A stretch of DNA of 42,556 nucleotides from contig NZ_JACYHE010000050.1 in NCBI RefSeq assembly GCF_021696945.1, forward strand, positions 1 to 42,556, in the 5' to 3' direction. Of the stretch, positions 7,289 through 15,186 are shown in pieces. The position numbers were made by a program, and so were the translations under genes. A model generated the notes under the pieces. That model did not search any database and had not been told where the DNA came from. It saw nothing but the letters and a program-made list of their open reading frames with translations. Every line of letters begins with the position of its first letter. The stretch's first letter is position 1. The DNA comes from Streptomyces sp. JJ36. Lineage in GTDB: Bacteria; Actinomycetota; Actinomycetes; Streptomycetales; Streptomycetaceae.

Positions 7289-7756
7289 ATGATTCATCTT
7301 TCCTTCTCTCTCCCGGTGCCAGGTTCTCCCTGGCGGAGAACCTGGGAGGCAGCCAAACAGGGCGACCCTGCGGGTCTGGCAGAGATTGATCTCCGCTACA
7401 AGTACTTCGGCGTCAATGTCGAAATGGTTGTAGACGGCGTGGAAGTGATTTCAAAGACAAGGTTTGTAACGCTTGTGGATCTCGCTCTTTCGCTCTCCCA
7501 CGCGAAGAAGTGCATCTCATCGGGAGCAGATGCGACATTCGGTTTCACAGAGAGCGAAGAGGTTATCCATCTGCGTCGGGAAGGCGAGCTCATCGCCATG
7601 AGCTCGTCGAAACGCCCCTGGCGGGTTACTGTCGAGCGTGGTGAGCTCGCGAGTGCGCTCTCCAGCTTCCTCCGACAGGCGCATTCGTGTCTGACTGCAG
7701 AGATCCCTGAGTTGGCGGACAATCTGGTGGTTCGGCAGATCGTGCACTCGGACTGA
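7289..7756 (+). CDS. Immunity protein next to the EndoU-like toxin tail
   Basis: A 155-aa protein starts at ATG 7289 behind a textbook AAGGAG, 27 bp after the toxin stop. It has a beta-rich N-terminal half (NVEMVVDGVEVISKTRFVTLVDLALSL) and a SDATFGF-like strand region, ending LADNLVVRQIVHSD. I do not recognise the family. Position and intact frame make it the likely cognate inhibitor. Its stop directly abuts the IS5 fragment at 7757. Confidence 0.65.
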   Translation: MIHLSFSLPVPGSPWRRTWEAAKQGDPAGLAEIDLRYKYFGVNVEMVVDGVEVISKTRFVTLVDLALSLSHAKKCISSGADATFGFTESEEVIHLRREGELIAMSSSKRPWRVTVERGELASALSSFLRQAHSCLTAEIPELADNLVVRQIVHSD

Positions 7757-8240
7757 GACCGTGTCCTACGTGGTGAGGCGGGCGACTCGTTTGTAGCAGC
7801 AGAGGGCGGCGGCGAGGCCGAGGAAGGCCAGGTAGTTGCGGGGATGACGCTCGTAGCGGTGGTTGAGCCGGCGGTAGCCGGTCAGCCATGACATCGTGCG
7901 TTCGATCACCCATATTCGACGTCCAAGGCGTTCGCTGGACTCGATGCCCTTACGGGCGATGCGGACGCCGATGCGTCTTCCGCGGAGCCATTTCCGCAGG
8001 TGAGGGACGTCGTAGGCTTTGTCGCCATGGAGGCGGCGGGGTTTGAAGTGACGGCCGCGGTGCGGGTCGTGTCTCGTGTGGAGGCCAGCGACCATGGGCT
8101 CCAACGCCTCGCTGTCGTGGACGTTGGCGGCGGAGACGCCGACGACGAGGGGCAGGCCCTTCGCGTCCGACAGGACGTGCATCTTGGAACCCGGCTTGCC
8201 TCGGTCCACGGGGCTCGGCCCTGTGTGTTCGCCCCCTTTT
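7757..8240 (-). pseudogene. IS5-family transposase, C-terminal fragment
   Basis: The minus strand reads GGEHTGPSPVDRGKPGSKMH (the canonical block carrying the first catalytic Asp), then LHGDKAYD (second Asp) and VIERTMSWLTGYRRL (Glu). It ends at a stop at 7766. About 158 residues remain. The N-terminal helix-turn-helix half is missing beyond about 8240, where Rhs sequence begins abruptly. The fragment looks like one side of an insertion within an Rhs gene followed by a deletion. Confidence 0.85.
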
Positions 8241-8248
8241 TAGCTGGC

Positions 8249-8765
8249 TACGACCCGTTCGGCCGCCTGAACTCCGTGACCAGTGGCGGTCAGGTCATCG
8301 AATCGAAGACGTACGACGGCTTCGACCACGTGGTGGAGCACACCAAGCTCACCGACACCGGCGAGTCGAAGACCACCACCTACACCTACGACCCGCTGGA
8401 CCGCACCGCCTCCAAGACCACCGGCAGCAAGACCACCGACTTCAACTACCTCGGCCTCTCCGGCCAGGTCCTGGGCGAAGAGGTCGCCGGTGAGCTGACC
8501 AAGTCCTACCAGTACAGCCCGTGGGGCCAGCGCCTGTCGCAGGTCACCCACAACAGCGACGGCACGTCCGAGGACGCCTACTACGGCTACAACTCTCACA
8601 CCGACGTCGAGACCCTGACCGGTGACACCGGCGATACCAAGGCGACCTACGGCTACACCGCCTACGGCTCGGCCGACGAGGACCACTTCACCGGCATCGA
8701 CAAGCCCGACCCCGCCAACCCGGACAAGGAGGCGTACAACGCCTACCGGTTCAACTCCAAGCGCT
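8249..8765 (+). repeat. 517-bp Rhs direct repeat, copy 2
   Basis: Second copy of the 6396-6912 repeat. Outside the repeat the sequences diverge completely: copy 1 passes into a HINT-end/toxin junction and copy 2 continues through the normal Rhs core. Confidence 0.9.
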
Positions 8766-9004
8766 GGGACGCCGCATCCGGCACCTACGACATGGGCTTC
8801 CGGAACTACGACCCGGGCCTGAACCGCTTCACCACCCGCGACATGTACACCGGCGCCCTCGCCGACATGTCCCTGGGCATGGACCCCTTTACCGGCAACC
8901 GTTACGCCTTCACCGCCGGCAACCCTGTCTCCTTCATCGAACTCGACGGGCACCGTCCGGCGGCCTGTGAAGAAGACGGCTACGACTGCACCCCCAACAG
9001 TGCC
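8249..9004 (+). pseudogene. Rhs core fragment 2 with the canonical C-terminal core
   Basis: The frame resumes at YDPFGRLNSV directly after the IS5 fragment and passes through AYRFNSKRWDAASGTYDMG, NYDPGLNRFTTRDMYTG and NRYAFTAGNPVSFIELDGH, the conserved end of the Rhs core. A short variable stretch (RPAACEEDGYDCTPNSA) follows before an IS701 scrap begins near 9005. The gene has lost its 5' half to the IS5 junction and its HINT/toxin tail to the IS701 junction. The reading frame continues to 9439, but that part is not Rhs-derived. Confidence 0.85.
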
Positions 9005-9166
9005 TTAGTCGCGCAGATCGTCACGAACGGCGTCAGCGTCCCACTTGACCCGCTCCAGCAGGAGCTGCATGCCGTCCGGCGTGGTCTCGTCCGCCCGCTC
9101 CGCGATTGTCCAACAGGTCTTACGCGGCAGCGGAGCCAGCAAACCACGGACGAACTTGCCCACAAG
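9005..9166 (-). pseudogene. IS701-family transposase, N-terminal scrap
   Basis: On the minus strand from about 9166 the sequence reads VGKFVRGLLAPLPRKTCWT, then IAERADETTPDGMQLLLERV and KWDADAVRDDLRD before a TAA at 9007-9005. This is the near-N-terminal block of IS701-type transposases (GLLAPLxRKNxWxLAE..). Only about 53 of about 400 residues remain and no terminal repeats are seen. Confidence 0.75.
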
Positions 9167-9414
9167 AGTTCAGGAGTTCGGAACGGGCAAACCGTCCAGC
9201 TATGCGCTGCATCAGCCCCTCGAAGTCGTCGTCTCAACGCGAAGGGTCTACGCTGTGAATGCGGCTACCGCCTGATCTTCTGTCTTCACACACTGGCGAT
9301 CATCGGCGGCCGCACCCGTCTCCGCAACAGGTCCCCACCAGCAAGAACCACATCTACGGCTGGAGTACTAGGGTCCCATCTCCGTATGGAACTCGATCGA
9401 GGGAAGGAGCATGA
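9167..9414 (+). other. Degraded tail sequence before a DUF5959 gene
   Basis: No full gene is visible. One frame ends at 9275 with TRRVYAVNAATA, and another reads SKNHIYGWSTRVPSPYGTR and stops in a TGA that overlaps the sequence just before ATG 9415 (GCATGAATG). The second could be the last residues of a toxin once translationally coupled to the DUF5959 gene, as in the SUKH modules. This is weak evidence. Confidence 0.3.
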
Positions 9415-9831
9415 ATGGACGAGGCGTCGGTCGACCTGATCCGGCTGGAGGGCGAGGGTAACAGCGTGATCCTTCGGCTCACTGATAGGGAGCGCCACGG
9501 GGCGAGTGACGTACTGGTCGGGCAGGTGCTAGTCGATACACCATTCGTAAGAGGAAGTCTCAAGATTTGGGTATTCTCCAACGAACTACCGCAATGGCAG
9601 GAGGCATTGGATGCGCTCGACGCCGGGGACAATATCGGTTGGCGTGAAGAGAAGCGCGGACCTGAGTTGTTTATTGACCGTGACGTCGAGAACGAGCGGG
9701 CTCGGGTCACCATCAGGGATACTGCGATGTCACTGACGACAGTGACCGTGACGGTCCCGCTAGTCGATGAATGGTTCGACGATGCGTATCGCCGCTTGAA
9801 TCTGACATGGGAGACATTTGATCTGAAATAG
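9415..9831 (+). CDS. DUF5959-type small protein, probable immunity protein
   Basis: ATG 9415 follows a GGAAGGAG ribosome binding site. The 138-aa acidic protein opens with VDLIRLEGEGNSVILRLTDR, has a VLVDTPFVRGSLKIWVF strand pair, then WQEALDALDAGDNIGWRE and VTVTVPLVDEWFDDAYRRL. This layout matches the DUF5959 proteins of Streptomyces as I remember them, often found beside Rhs toxins. The frame is intact while the preceding toxin tail is not recognisable. The immunity role is inferred from neighbourhood. Confidence 0.65.
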   Translation: MDEASVDLIRLEGEGNSVILRLTDRERHGASDVLVGQVLVDTPFVRGSLKIWVFSNELPQWQEALDALDAGDNIGWREEKRGPELFIDRDVENERARVTIRDTAMSLTTVTVTVPLVDEWFDDAYRRLNLTWETFDLK

Positions 9832-9880
9832 ACCTTGAGAGGCCGAGGTATCCCGAGATTGATGCGCGAGCGGAAGTGCG

Positions 9881-10006
9881 TACGCGCACGGCGTCACTGG
9901 ACGAATGCGAGCTCGATCCGGTGGCTGGTGATCTGCGGCAGTTTCTCGAACTGCTGGAGGAGTCCCTGACACGGTTCGTCGGCACCGGCGAGCCGGGATG
10001 CCTGTA
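9881..10006 (+). pseudogene. SUKH immunity gene, copy 3, C-terminal fragment
   Basis: The frame reads RTRTASLDECELDPVAGDLR then QFLELLEESLTRFVGTGEPG and CL-stop, matching the last about 42 codons of the SUKH copies at 1574 and 5555. Everything upstream is missing. In this C-terminal segment it is undamaged, unlike copy 2. Confidence 0.8.
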
Positions 10007-10162
10007 GTCGGGGCCTCAGCTCGTCCTGATGCGTTATCCGCTGTCATACACGAATAATGTGGTGCCCCGGGGGCGCGCTACGGTGGGTAGCGAGCGGTTG
10101 GGTGTCGCAGGTGGGGTGTGCTGATGCGGTGGACAGCGCGCCGGTGAGGAAGGCTTCTGAAA

Positions 10163-10600
10163 TTGAGTGAGCTCATCTGGGAAGGTGCTGTTTCGCCCGT
10201 GGGAGCACTCGTCTCGATTCGTGACATGGGTACGGACGACTACCCGACCATGGAGACGGGAGGCGAAGAGACCGTCGCCCTCCCCGGGCATGTGTATGTT
10301 TCCACGCAGTCTGACTCCGATGGAGCCGTCCGTGTGCAGGTACGCAGGGGCGAGGTCGATCTCCGGGAGGTAAGGACCGTGTATGAAGGTCGTTTGCAGT
10401 CCTCTTCGGGAGTCCTGTCCATTACCGCGCCAGGGGCAGAAGACGAGCGCACGATCGTGCTGCCGAGACCCGGTGACTGGCATGTCGAAATCGCGGTGGG
10501 CGGGCACCCGCGTCCCGACTCCGTGGCCATCTTCTTCGATGAAGAGCAGTGGCAGGACAAGGGGAACGCCGAACCGGCGGGCGGCCTTACTCTGAGCTGA
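10163..10600 (+). CDS. Small beta-rich hypothetical protein, possible immunity protein
   Basis: A TTG at 10163 follows GAGGAAGG at a suitable distance and opens a 145-aa acidic protein (MSELIWEGAVSPVGALVSI, then VALPGHVYVSTQSDSDGAVR, WHVEIAVGGHPRPDSVAIFF). The regular hydrophobic alternation suggests a beta-sandwich. I do not recognise the family. It is the last intact gene of the toxin/immunity island, flanked by the third SUKH fragment and an IS5 remnant. Confidence 0.55.
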   Translation: MSELIWEGAVSPVGALVSIRDMGTDDYPTMETGGEETVALPGHVYVSTQSDSDGAVRVQVRRGEVDLREVRTVYEGRLQSSSGVLSITAPGAEDERTIVLPRPGDWHVEIAVGGHPRPDSVAIFFDEEQWQDKGNAEPAGGLTLS

Positions 10601-10621
10601 CTGCGGTGTGGGGCCGGGTGC

Positions 10622-10746
10622 CTCAAGACCTGGCGACTCGTGCGCAAGCTGCGATGCTCCACCACCCGCATCACCAGCCTCGTCCAAGCCGTCCTCACCC
10701 TGCACCTGACCTGCTCAAACTGAGGTTGGCAAACGCTCACTCGTAG
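10622..10746 (+). pseudogene. IS5-type transposase C-terminus and right end
   Basis: The frame KTWRLVRKLRCSTTRITSLV then QAVLTLHLTCSN ends at TGA 10723. This is the typical C-terminus of an IS5-group (DDE_Tnp_4) transposase. The stop is followed by GGTTGGCAAACGCTCACT, likely the terminal repeat, after which chromosomal sequence begins. It marks the right border of the island. Confidence 0.75.
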
Positions 10747-10925
10747 GGGCAGGCGTTCTACGCGCCTCTGCGGTACGGGCCAAGGGCACCCGGGGCCGTG
10801 GCTGGGGTGCCGGCGGCCGCACGGCGGCAGGCCCGGGCGAGGTTATCCGGAAGGGGCTTACCTGGTCGGCGTCACGCGCGTCCGGTCGACGTCACGTTCC
10901 TCCCCACCGGCGCCTCGGGCCCAGG

Positions 10926-10965
10926 GCCCCGGGTCCGCCGTCGTGACGACGGGAGGGCCCGGGGC
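10926..10965 (-). terminator. Nested hairpin downstream of the M48 gene
   Basis: GCCCCGGG (10926-10933) pairs with CCCGGGGC (10958-10965). Within it CCGTCGT (10938-10944) pairs with ACGACGG (10946-10952). It lies 14 bp past the stop of the minus-strand peptidase gene, as expected for a terminator without a U-tract in a high-GC genome. Confidence 0.6.
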
Positions 10966-10978
10966 GTGCTCGGTGGGT

Positions 10979-12559
10979 TCAGTAGCGAGGTGCGAGCAGG
11001 TGGCGGAGGGGCCGGGTGTCGGGGGTGTCGGCGACGGCGGCGTCCAGGGCGGTGTCGAGGGCGGCTTCGTAGCCCTCCGGCAGCCGCAGGGTGGCGGCCT
11101 CGGTCCAGGACAACTCCCAGCGTGCCTGTCCGTGCGCCTCCAGGTGGCCGACGGTCAGCGCTTGCAGCGCGCCGCGTACCTGGTCGCGGACGCCGTCCCG
11201 GTGCTCGTGGGCGCTGGACGCGTCGGTGTCGTCGGAGGAGGCGAGCCGGTGCAGCAGCCCGGCGTCCAGGGCGTCGAGGACCTTCGGCAGCGAGCCGTCG
11301 CCGCCATGCAGGTCACGGGCCGCCTGGGCCAGCGGTTCGGCGGAGGCCGCCGCGTACCGGGTGAGCGAGGTGTGCACCAGTGCCGGCCAGTCCGCGGCCC
11401 GTTCCAGCTTCCGGGCCTCCGGCGTCAGCGCCACGTCCTCCAGCTCCGCCAGCGAGCGGCCGGCGTCGGTGAGCAGAGCGAGGGCGGGGCGGGCGCCGTC
11501 GTGGGAGCGGCCGTCCTCCGGGAGCTGTTCGATGCGGGCGACGCGGTCGGCGATGGGCGGGTGGGTGTCGTACGGGGACGGGTCCTCCTCGGGCACGCCG
11601 CGCCGCAGCTCGTCCAGTTCGGCGCTACGGGCGGCCAGCAGATGCCGCAGGCCGCCGAAGACCTCGCCGCGGGGCGGGAGCAGCCCGGCACGGGCGCCGA
11701 GGGTGGCGTAGGAGTCCATGTAGAAGCCGAAGGCGGAGCTGAGGAGGGGGATCTCCCGCAGGGCGGAGGCCGTCGCGTCACGGCCGGCGATACGGGCGGC
11801 GGCCAGGTCCGCCGCGTACTCCTGGCGCCGCATGGTGCCGCGGGTGGCGCGCAGGTAGAGGTGGCCGTAGCCCTTGAACGGCAGCGCGGCGAGGCGGTAC
11901 GTGAGCCCGGCCGCTCCGGCGTCGACCTCGCGGGCCTTCTTGCCCTTGGCGACCCGCGCGGCCTGCTTCTTCTCCTGCTTGGCCTCCTCCGCGGAGCGCT
12001 TCTTGTTCGAGCGTTCCTGGAGCGCGGCGACCGTGCGCACGACCTGCGTCCAGCCGCGCCGGGTGATGGCGGAGAGCCGGGTGTCGTGGTTGCTGTAGTG
12101 GCCGAACTCGTGTGCCAGGACGGAGGTGAGCTGTGCCTCGTCGAGCCCGGTCAGCAGGGGCAGGCCCACGAGCAGGCGCCGCTTGCCGGGGCGGAGCCCG
12201 AGCAGGCGGGACTCCTCGGAGACCGCCGCGTTGACCTCCGGGACGAGGTAGATCTCGTCGGGGGCCCGGGTCCCGGTCTGTTCGGCGAGGGAGCGGACGA
12301 GCGCCCACAGCGCCGGTTCCTGGTCCTCGGTGACGCGGATGCCGTCGGGCTCCTCGTCCTCCGGCGGGCGGAGCGCGAACATGCCCTTGACGATGGGGAT
12401 CGCGACGAGCGCGGAGATCACCCAGATCTTCAGGGCGGCGCTGCCGTGCCCGGCGACGGCCCAGTCGAGTGCGGCGAGGCCGCCCAGCAGGGCGAAGCCG
12501 AGGAGATAGAAACCGGCGAGAAGGACGAGCGCGCGTACGGCGCGCAGAGTGGCTCCCAT
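10979..12559 (-). CDS. M48-family zinc metallopeptidase, membrane-anchored
   Basis: The 526-aa protein has two N-terminal membrane segments (VLLAGFYLLGFALLGGLAAL, then LKIWVISALVAIPIVKGMF). The zinc motif HEFGH is at about residue 150, and a third-ligand EYAADLAA block is at about 246. This is the layout of HtpX/Ste24-like M48 enzymes, which degrade membrane or surface proteins. Between the two motifs lies a Lys/Ala-rich segment, and the C-terminal half has a DTHPPIADRVARIEQL block, where M48 proteins often have DTHPP. ATG 12559 was chosen because it places the first membrane segment at the N-terminus; the frame continues upstream only as non-coding sequence. It is divergent from the XRE gene. 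Confidence 0.88.
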   Translation of the reverse strand: MGATLRAVRALVLLAGFYLLGFALLGGLAALDWAVAGHGSAALKIWVISALVAIPIVKGMFALRPPEDEEPDGIRVTEDQEPALWALVRSLAEQTGTRAPDEIYLVPEVNAAVSEESRLLGLRPGKRRLLVGLPLLTGLDEAQLTSVLAHEFGHYSNHDTRLSAITRRGWTQVVRTVAALQERSNKKRSAEEAKQEKKQAARVAKGKKAREVDAGAAGLTYRLAALPFKGYGHLYLRATRGTMRRQEYAADLAAARIAGRDATASALREIPLLSSAFGFYMDSYATLGARAGLLPPRGEVFGGLRHLLAARSAELDELRRGVPEEDPSPYDTHPPIADRVARIEQLPEDGRSHDGARPALALLTDAGRSLAELEDVALTPEARKLERAADWPALVHTSLTRYAAASAEPLAQAARDLHGGDGSLPKVLDALDAGLLHRLASSDDTDASSAHEHRDGVRDQVRGALQALTVGHLEAHGQARWELSWTEAATLRLPEGYEAALDTALDAAVADTPDTRPLRHLLAPRY

Positions 12560-12883
12560 GGGTGGGTGACGCTCCCCGAAGCAGAGTGGAACAGCAGTGC
12601 GATGTGGGGGGACGGCGGAGTATGCACCACGGGCCGCAGGGGCACCAAACGCCTGCGCAGAGCGGTACGAGCCGCGCCAACCGGTGGTAACCGGCCATCT
12701 GGTGCGCTGCCGGGGGCGGTCCTCTGTGCGGCAGGCGGAGAGCAGGGGCCGCGGGTGCGCGCGGGTGCTCCAGGTTGACCGCTCGTACGCTGGGTGAGCG
12801 TACGGGTGCACAGGGTGGCGGCACGGGGTGGTCGGTCGCAACGATAGGGAGCTGCTTACCAGTACGGGTGAAGGGTGACCGGC
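12560..12883. promoter_or_regulatory. Divergent promoter region with an inverted repeat
   Basis: This 324-bp region between the M48 and XRE genes contains no gene. CGTACGCT (12784-12791) and AGCGTACG (12797-12804) form a perfect inverted repeat with a 5-bp spacer, about 80 bp before the XRE start. A TTGACC at 12775-12780 abuts it as a possible -35 box; no convincing -10 was found. The palindrome is a candidate operator, perhaps for the XRE protein itself. Confidence 0.4.
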
Positions 12884-13753
12884 ATGACGGACGGCAGCGG
12901 CGGGGCGGGAACGGCGCACCACGGGACGTACCAGGTGTGCGGGCGGCCGGAACGCTCGGAGAGCCTCCAGACCTTCGGGGAGGTCGTGAAGGCGTTCCGG
13001 AAGCGGGCACGGCTGACGCAGGAGGAACTCGCGCCGCTGGTGCAGTACTCGCCGGAGACCGTGGGTTCCATCGAGCAGGGCCGTCGCTTTCCGCCGGCCG
13101 ACTTCGTGGAGCGGGCGGAGGAGGTGCTGGACGCCTTCGGCGCGCTGCGGGGCGCGGCGCGGCATCTGTCGCGGCGGCCGGGACTGGCGCACTGGTTCCG
13201 CCAGTGGGCGCAGTTGGAGGCGGAGGCGCGCACCCTGTACACGTACGAGTGCCGCCTGATCCCCGGGTTGTTGCAGACGGACGCGTACGCGCGGACGCTG
13301 TTCACGAACCAGTTGCCGCCGCTGGGTGACGAGCAGATCGAAGCGCAGATGGCGGTACGGCTGGACCGGCGGCGGCTGCTGTACGAGCACCCGAACACCG
13401 CGTACGGCTTCATCGTTGAGGAGCATCTCTTCCGGCGAGGTATGGGCGGGGAAGAAGTGACCCGGGAACTCATCGACCAAGTGCTGGAGGTCGTCCAGCG
13501 GAGGAACATCGAGTTCCAGATCATGCCGTTGGTGCGGGAGAGCCACGCCGGGCTGGACGGCCCCATGCAGCTCGTGGAGACTCCGGATCATCAGTGGCTG
13601 GCCTACTGCGAGGGGCAGGAGAGCGGGCAGCTCATCACTGACCGGAAAGTGGTCAGCATGCTCAAGATGCGCTATGCGAGGATGCGTTCGCAGGCTCTCT
13701 CCCTGGAAGACTCCGTGAGCCTACTGCGTCAGATGCGAGGAGCAGCGTCATGA
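12884..13753 (+). CDS. XRE-family regulator with DUF5753
   Basis: A 289-aa protein. After a short polar leader there is a helix-turn-helix domain (FGEVVKAFRKRARLTQEEL, then VQYSPETVGSIEQGRRFPP, residues about 30-85). The rest (TYECRLIPGLLQTDAYARTL, then RRLLYEHPNTAYGFIVEEHL, QIMPLVRESHAGLDGPMQLV) is DUF5753. These proteins pair with small DUF397 partners in Streptomyces and often act in development or antibiotic control. ATG 12884 has GAAGGG 7-8 bp upstream; GTG 12875 is an alternative. The stop overlaps the DUF397 start (ATGA). Confidence 0.9.
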   Translation: MTDGSGGAGTAHHGTYQVCGRPERSESLQTFGEVVKAFRKRARLTQEELAPLVQYSPETVGSIEQGRRFPPADFVERAEEVLDAFGALRGAARHLSRRPGLAHWFRQWAQLEAEARTLYTYECRLIPGLLQTDAYARTLFTNQLPPLGDEQIEAQMAVRLDRRRLLYEHPNTAYGFIVEEHLFRRGMGGEEVTRELIDQVLEVVQRRNIEFQIMPLVRESHAGLDGPMQLVETPDHQWLAYCEGQESGQLITDRKVVSMLKMRYARMRSQALSLEDSVSLLRQMRGAAS

Positions 13754-13953
13754 GCAGCGTGGAACGCGACTGGTTCAAGAGCAGCTACAGCGGTGGCTCG
13801 GGCGACAGTTGTGTCGAGGTCGCCGCGTCCCCGGGGGTCGTGCATGTCCGGGACTCGAAGGTGGACGGCGGTCCGGAGCTCGGGGTCGGAGCTCTGGCCT
13901 GGGCTTCTTTCGTGGAGCACGCGGCGCGGGACGCGCAGACGGGTGTACGTTAG
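13750..13953 (+). CDS. DUF397 small partner protein
   Basis: The 67-aa product (WFKSSYSGGSGDSCVEVA, then VHVRDSKVDGGPELGVGALA) shows the DUF397 signature W-xKSSYSG..G-x-CVEVA..VxVRDSK. Its ATG overlaps the XRE stop by 4 nt, which implies translational coupling. DUF397 proteins usually bind or antagonise the adjacent XRE-DUF5753 regulator. Confidence 0.92.
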   Translation: MSSVERDWFKSSYSGGSGDSCVEVAASPGVVHVRDSKVDGGPELGVGALAWASFVEHAARDAQTGVR

Positions 13954-13962
13954 GTAGCGACG

Positions 13963-13988
13963 CGCTTCGTCTCCGTAACGACGAAGCG
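13963..13988 (+). terminator. Hairpin after the XRE-DUF397 pair
   Basis: CGCTTCGT (13963-13970) and ACGAAGCG (13981-13988) form an 8-bp stem with a 10-nt loop, starting 10 bp after the DUF397 stop. No U-tract follows. Confidence 0.6.
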
Positions 13989-14056
13989 GCCCTCAGCAGG
14001 TGCTGCAACACCGGCCAAGGGCCTACACCGACGAGTGGACAGGACCTCCACTGACG

Positions 14057-15028
14057 ATGCCCGACCAGGTTAACGCGCCTGCGCGCGCGCCCTTCCTCCA
14101 GACACCCGAGGCGCTGATCGACGCGGCCGGGCTCACGGACGCCGCACTGCGGCTGCTGCAAGCCCTGGTGAAGCTCCCGCCGCGCAACGCGCGGAACAGC
14201 GACGCGGTCGCCCGTACGCTCCGCATGGGCAAGGACAAGCTCAACGCCGCCCGCAAGTGCCTGCGCGCCGAAGGCCACTGGCACGCCCGGAAGCGGCAGA
14301 ACGTCCGCGGGGAGATCCGCGACCAGCGACTCGCCTCCCTCGTACCGCTGCGCACGCCCGAGGAGGTCGCCGCCGGGTGGGCGGCGGCCGAGGAGGCCGC
14401 GCGGCTGGGCAAGGACACCGCCGCGTCGCGGCGGTGGGGTGTACGGCTGGTCAACGCCGCCGACTGGGTCCGGGAACCGGCCGCCGGGTCGGCCGCCCCA
14501 CGGACCGACCGGCGACGACCCCCCGAGGGGGACCAGACGGAGGAGAACCACACCCCCCTCCCCGTCCCCGCGCCCGCCCCTGCCCGGCAGCCGCGGACCG
14601 GTCCTGAGCTGCCGCCGCTGGAGGGGCCGCTCGCGGTGTACGCCGAGCGTGCGGAGGCCGTACTGCTGCGGCTCCGCCGCACCGCCCCGCAGCTCGCGCT
14701 GCCCGCCGCCGACGCCCGGGAGCTGGCCCAGATCGCCGGGCACTACCTGCTGCGGGGCGAGGGGCCGGAGACCATCCGCGCCGTCGTCGCGCAGGGGTTG
14801 CCCCCGGAGGGCGTACGGGCGCCTGCGGGGTTCGTACGCGGCCGGTTGCTGCGCTACCTTCCGCCGCCGCCCGCGTGGCCCCGGGGCGCCGTAGGGACTG
14901 CGGAGGAGCCGCAGGCGCCGCCCGGGGCGCCGCGCCCCGGCGGGCCGGTCGCGGTCCTCCGCGAGGGCGCCGGCTGGCGCGCGGCGCTGCGTGCGGCCCG
15001 TGCCGAGGGTGGCCCCGAGGGGTGCTGA
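14057..15028 (+). CDS. Winged-helix DNA-binding protein of unknown role
   Basis: A 323-aa protein from ATG 14057. Residues about 15-95 form a predicted winged-helix domain (LTDAALRLLQALVKLPPRN, then SDAVARTLRMGKDKLNAARK, followed by a basic HWHARKRQNVRGEIRD wing). A Pro-rich linker follows, then a helical C-terminal domain (LELPAADARELAQIAGHYLL-like region and PAGFVRGRLLRYLPP). Proteins of this layout are widespread in Streptomyces and often sit near XRE/DUF397 pairs; the N-terminus recalls replication-initiator or helix-turn-helix_36 domains. Role unknown. Start choice is moderate because AGGACC upstream is a weak ribosome binding site. Confidence 0.7.
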   Translation: MPDQVNAPARAPFLQTPEALIDAAGLTDAALRLLQALVKLPPRNARNSDAVARTLRMGKDKLNAARKCLRAEGHWHARKRQNVRGEIRDQRLASLVPLRTPEEVAAGWAAAEEAARLGKDTAASRRWGVRLVNAADWVREPAAGSAAPRTDRRRPPEGDQTEENHTPLPVPAPAPARQPRTGPELPPLEGPLAVYAERAEAVLLRLRRTAPQLALPAADARELAQIAGHYLLRGEGPETIRAVVAQGLPPEGVRAPAGFVRGRLLRYLPPPPAWPRGAVGTAEEPQAPPGAPRPGGPVAVLREGAGWRAALRAARAEGGPEGC

Positions 15029-15186
15029 CCCGGTGCCGTGGCGTGGGCGGCCTCAACTCGCTGCCGCTGAGCGTGTCGTGGGCCCTTCGGACGGCGGAGC
15101 AGGCTGCCCGCGTGAGAGACTCCCGCACCGGCCGGTGAGCGGTCGCGGTGCCGGTGCGAGGTTTCGGCGTCCGGGAGGGATACGGC

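Noticed and set aside
8000..9439. A single 479-codon plus-strand frame
   Set aside because: It runs antisense through an IS5 transposase, then real Rhs core, then antisense IS701 and junk. Only 8249-9004 is Rhs coding sequence.
10943..12778. Long plus-strand frame opposite the M48 gene
   Set aside because: It is the antisense shadow of a gene with a complete HEFGH motif and normal codon use on the minus strand.
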